A stretch of DNA of 64,000 nucleotides from Gemmataceae bacterium. Its GTDB lineage: Bacteria > Planctomycetota > Planctomycetia > Gemmatales > Gemmataceae. A model generated the notes under the pieces. That model made no database searches, was not told the DNA's origin, and saw nothing but the letters and a program-made list of their open reading frames with translations. Numbering within the stretch: the stretch's first letter is position 1; each line of letters starts with the position of its first letter. Location: NCBI GenBank assembly GCA_901538445.1, contig LR594586.1:248001-312000 (forward strand), read 5' to 3'. This document shows, one piece after another, positions 61,231-64,000 of this stretch. A program made the translations under genes and the position numbers.

Positions 61231-62571
61231 ATGGACATGACCCCGCGGCAGATCGTTGCCGAACTGGACAAGTACATCGTCGGGCAGACCGCGGCCAAGA
61301 AGGCGGTCGCCGTCGCGATCCGCAACCGGTGGCGGCGGCAGCAGCTCGCGCCCGAACTGCGGACCGACGTGACCCCGAAGAACATCATCCTCATCGGGCC
61401 GACCGGCGTCGGCAAAACGGAGATCGCCCGGCGGCTCGCGCAGCTCGTCGGCGCGCCGTTCATCAAGGTCGAGGCGACCAAGTTTACCGAGGTCGGGTAC
61501 GTCGGCCGCGACGTCGAGAGCATCATCCGCGACCTCACCGAGGCCGGCATCGGGCTGGTCAAGCAGGAGATGCGGGTACGCGTCCGCGAGAAGGCCCAGG
61601 AGCGCGTCACCGAGCGGCTGCTCGACCTCCTCGTGCCGGCTCCGAAGAACAGCCCGTGGGAGCCCGAGCAGGAAAAGGAAGAGACCGAGCGCCGCCAGCG
61701 CACGCGCGACAAAATGCGGGCCAAGCTCGAAGCCGGCGAACTCGAGGACCGCGTCGTCGAGCTGACCGTCGAGCAGAAGGCGGTGCCCGTTCAGATCTTC
61801 TCCAACATGGGCATGGAGAACATGGACGTGGACCTCCAGAACATGTTCGACAAGATCATGCCCAAGAGCGGCCAACCCCGGCAGCTCGCGATCAAGGACG
61901 CCCGCAAGCTGCTCCTCGAACAGGAGACCGAGGCGCTCATCGACCGGGCCGCGGTCGCCGAGCAGACCGTGGACCGCGTCGAGAACCACGGGATCGTGTT
62001 CCTGGACGAGATCGACAAGGTGTGCGGGCCGTCGAGCGGCCACGGGCCGGACGTGTCGCGGTCCGGCGTGCAGCGCGACCTGCTCCCGGTGGTCGAGGGC
62101 ACCACCGTGAACACCAAGCACGGGCCGGTGAAGACCGACCACATCCTGTTCATCGCCGCCGGCGCGTTCCACACGTCGAAGCCGGCCGACCTGATGCCCG
62201 AACTCCAGGGCCGGTTCCCGATCCGCGTCGAACTCACCGACCTGACCCGTCCGGACTTCCTCCGCATCCTCACCGAGCCGAAGCACGCGCTCACGAAGCA
62301 GTACGCCGAACTGTTGCGCACCGAGGGGGTGAACCTCGAGTTCACGCAGGACGGGATCGAGACGATCGCCGACATGGCGTTCGACGTCAACCGCACGCAC
62401 CAGAACATCGGCGCGCGGCGGCTACACACGATCCTCGAAAAGGTCGTCGAGGAGGTGAGCTACGAGGGCCCGGACCTCGCCGAGAAGCGGGTGGTCGTGG
62501 ACGCCGCGTTCGTCCGCGACCGGCTCGGTGCGATCATCCAGCGCGAGGACCTGAGCAAGTTCATCTTGTGA
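61231..62571 (+). CDS. hslU: HslU ATPase subunit
   Basis: 446 residues, normal for HslU. PRQIVAELDKYIVGQ opens the N-domain. Walker A is GPTGVGKTEIARRLA, the pore loop region is GYVGRDVE, and Walker B is GIVFLDEIDKVCG. The inserted I-domain spans about 110-230, and NIGARRLHTILEKVVEEVSYEGP is in the C-domain. The C-terminus ends SKFIL, the tail that docks into HslV. It unfolds substrates and feeds them to HslV. Confidence 0.96.
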   Translation: MDMTPRQIVAELDKYIVGQTAAKKAVAVAIRNRWRRQQLAPELRTDVTPKNIILIGPTGVGKTEIARRLAQLVGAPFIKVEATKFTEVGYVGRDVESIIRDLTEAGIGLVKQEMRVRVREKAQERVTERLLDLLVPAPKNSPWEPEQEKEETERRQRTRDKMRAKLEAGELEDRVVELTVEQKAVPVQIFSNMGMENMDVDLQNMFDKIMPKSGQPRQLAIKDARKLLLEQETEALIDRAAVAEQTVDRVENHGIVFLDEIDKVCGPSSGHGPDVSRSGVQRDLLPVVEGTTVNTKHGPVKTDHILFIAAGAFHTSKPADLMPELQGRFPIRVELTDLTRPDFLRILTEPKHALTKQYAELLRTEGVNLEFTQDGIETIADMAFDVNRTHQNIGARRLHTILEKVVEEVSYEGPDLAEKRVVVDAAFVRDRLGAIIQREDLSKFIL

Positions 62572-62628
62572 CGCCTGTTCCCCGCACGCGGCACGCAGCG
62601 TGCTTGTTGGTGCTGCGGGGGATTACAC

Positions 62629-63675
62629 ATGGCCCGTGCCCGCACCACCGTTCGCGTCCGGCAGACCGTCACGACCACGGTGACGGTCGAGACCACATTC
62701 AAATTCTCGTCGCACGTCCGCGAGTCGTCCGACGCCAAACCCGGCCTCTACCGCGAGCGTTCGGGCGATGGGTTCCGCTACCGCACGGCCCGCGGCGCTC
62801 TCGTGACTGATGCCGCGACGCTCGCCCGCATCCGCGCACTCGCAATCCCGCCCGCCTGGGAAAACGTGTGGATCTGTCCCACCGCGACCGGTCACGTCCA
62901 GGCGACCGGCCGCGACGCCCGCGGGCGGAAGCAGTACCGCTACCACCCGGCGTTCCGGTCCTCGCAGGAGGGGGAGAAGTTCGGCCGGCTGGCGGCATTC
63001 GGGAAGGTGCTCGGCCGCATCCGCACCCGCGTCGAGGCCGACCTCGGCCGCCCCGGCCTGCCCCGCGAGAAGGTGCTCGCCGCGATGGTCAAGTTGCTCG
63101 ACCGGGCGCACCTCCGCGTCGGCAACGCCGAGTACGCGAAGACCAACAAGTCGTTCGGGCTCAGCACGCTCCAGGACCGCCACGTCTCGTTCGCGGGCGG
63201 TTCGCTGCGGGTCAAGTTCCGCGGGAAGAGCGGCGTGTGGCACGACCGCGCGATCAGCGACCGCCGGCTCGCCCGCGTCGTGCGAGCCTGCCGCGACATC
63301 CCGGGGCAGCACCTGTTCCAGTACCGCGACGCCGAAGGAGTCGCGCACCGCGTCGGCTCTTCCGACGTGAACGCTTACATCCGCAAGGCGTCCGGCGGGG
63401 AGTTCACCGCGAAGGACTTCCGCACCTGGGCCGGCACGGTCGCGGCGCTCGAGCGGCTGATGAGACTCGACCCGCCGGCGACGCAGAAGGAGGCGGCGAG
63501 TGTCGTCGTTACGGTCGTCACGGAAGTGGCAGCCGAACTGGGCAACACCCCGGCGGTGTGCCGCAAGAGCTACATCCACCCGGGCGTGTTCGAGGCGTTT
63601 CTGAACTCCGCCCTGCCTCGCGGCCGGCGCGCGGTGTCGCACGAGAGCTGCGTGCTGAAGGTGCTCGCGGGGTGA
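62629..63675 (+). CDS. DNA topoisomerase IB
   Basis: 348 residues, size of bacterial/poxvirus-type TopIB. GLYRERSGDGFRYRTARG, IPPAWENVWICPTATGHVQATGRDARGRKQYRYHPAFR (upstream active-site arginine), ELAKTNKSFGL-type segment and CRKSYIHPGVFEAF with the nucleophilic tyrosine are present. It relaxes supercoils through a 3'-phosphotyrosine intermediate. The N-terminus has a Thr/Val-rich stretch (VRQTVTTTVTVETTFKF) outside the family core. It stands alone after hslVU. Confidence 0.93.
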   Translation: MARARTTVRVRQTVTTTVTVETTFKFSSHVRESSDAKPGLYRERSGDGFRYRTARGALVTDAATLARIRALAIPPAWENVWICPTATGHVQATGRDARGRKQYRYHPAFRSSQEGEKFGRLAAFGKVLGRIRTRVEADLGRPGLPREKVLAAMVKLLDRAHLRVGNAEYAKTNKSFGLSTLQDRHVSFAGGSLRVKFRGKSGVWHDRAISDRRLARVVRACRDIPGQHLFQYRDAEGVAHRVGSSDVNAYIRKASGGEFTAKDFRTWAGTVAALERLMRLDPPATQKEAASVVVTVVTEVAAELGNTPAVCRKSYIHPGVFEAFLNSALPRGRRAVSHESCVLKVLAG

Positions 63676-63718
63676 CACCGACGGCCACCCAAAGACCCGC
63701 GCGCCCACATTCATTCCC

Positions 63719-63780
63719 GGCGAGCAGTGTGTGAACACACGGGTTAAGCGAAACCCGTGTGTTCACACACATGGCTCGCC
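63719..63780. terminator. Bidirectional terminator-like hairpin
   Basis: Arms 63727-63745 (GTGTGTGAACACACGGGTT) and 63752-63770 are exact reverse complements around a six-base loop. Outer bases GGCGAGC (63719-63725) pair with GCTCGCC (63774-63780). It separates two convergent genes. No long T-run follows. Confidence 0.8.
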
Positions 63781-63790
63781 CAGCAGTTCA

Positions 63791-64000
63791 TCACTCCTCG
63801 ATCCGCAGTGTGCCGAGGCTCACCACCGCAACGGCCGGAAGGTCTTTCAGTTCCGTGTTCGGCCCGAGGAACTCGGGGAAGCCGGCGCGGGGCTTGCGGC
63901 GACCCGCGAGTGTCAGCTTGGTCTTGCCGTCGCCGCGGAAGTGCTCCGACGCGCCGAGCAACCGTTCGATCAGTTGTCGATAAGCCCAGTCCGAGCCGCC
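63791..64000 (-). CDS. 3' end of an unrecognised gene, cut by the window edge
   Basis: The last 70 codons are open on the minus strand in one frame and read GGSDWAYRQLIERLLGASEH, then RGDGKTKLTLAGRRKPRAGFPEFLGPNTELKDLPAVAVVSLGTLRIEE and a TGA. The composition is that of a real protein and a hairpin follows the stop. The family is not recognised from this part. Confidence 0.6.
   Translation of the reverse strand, partial: GGSDWAYRQLIERLLGASEHFRGDGKTKLTLAGRRKPRAGFPEFLGPNTELKDLPAVAVVSLGTLRIEE

Overview
The window looks like chromosome of a Gemmata-type planctomycete (Planctomycetota, Gemmataceae-like). It is very GC-rich. It carries family markers of that group: a PSD1/cytochrome c (DUF1549/DUF1553) gene next to DUF1501 and DUF1559 genes, a WD40-repeat Ser/Thr kinase divergent from an ECF sigma factor, a BatA/VWA membrane protein, and a bacterial tetrahydromethanopterin (H4MPT) C1 gene cluster. 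This assignment is an inference from gene content; no rRNA or tRNA gene was found.

Layout. 1-5.1 kb: a four-gene DNA-repair cassette (ligase-associated exonuclease, ATP-dependent ligase, Lhr-like DEXH helicase, PdeM phosphoesterase). 5.1-5.3 kb: relic of an integrase-type transposase. 5.5-9.6 kb: four coupled genes (two paralogous 2OG-Fe(II)-oxygenase-fold proteins, one with its metal ligands lost; a GT8-like transferase; an unrecognised protein). 9.6-11.3 kb: a decay zone with a frameshifted DsbA/FrnE-like gene and two abutting IS5-type relics. 12-19 kb: a surface-glycan or glycolipid operon (GT4; GT2-GT4 fusion; a membrane protein fused to a toroid domain carrying a DXDD motif; UbiA). 19.6-29 kb: sigma factor and kinase, then the DUF1559/DUF1501/PSD1 group. 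29.2-30.4 kb: an intact IS630-family element. 31-34 kb: a small secreted Tyr/Gly-rich protein, an acyltransferase and a lipoprotein with a dead-phosphatase-like domain. 34-40.4 kb: a tightly coupled VWA-plus-H4MPT operon (two ATP-grasp proteins, Mch, CitG-like, PTPS).

40.66-54.14 kb is the most interesting part. A four-gene minus-strand operon encodes an ARM/HEAT protein with an embedded BRCT domain, a 2156-residue WD40-HEAT protein, a winged-helix/SWIM zinc-finger protein and a retron-type reverse transcriptase. Directly upstream of its first gene I can fold a complete candidate retron msr-msd RNA: a1/a2 complementary ends, an AGC branch site, three short stem-loops, a long msd hairpin and a TTGCGA-17-TACAAC promoter. 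The gene content matches what I recall of type XIII retrons (RT + ARM + WHSWIM).

54.3-64 kb: housekeeping genes (glgA, a ModF-like ABC protein, hemC, a HIT protein, a TPM protein, hslVU, topoisomerase IB) and the end of an unrecognised gene.

Two kinds of non-coding repeat punctuate the window. One is a family of exact 20-bp-period arrays built on GGTTCTGGAGAGTT, at 19.35, 30.71 and 40.47 kb. The other is a set of long, almost perfect GC palindromes between genes (43.9, 50.5, 56.1, 57.6 and 63.7 kb).
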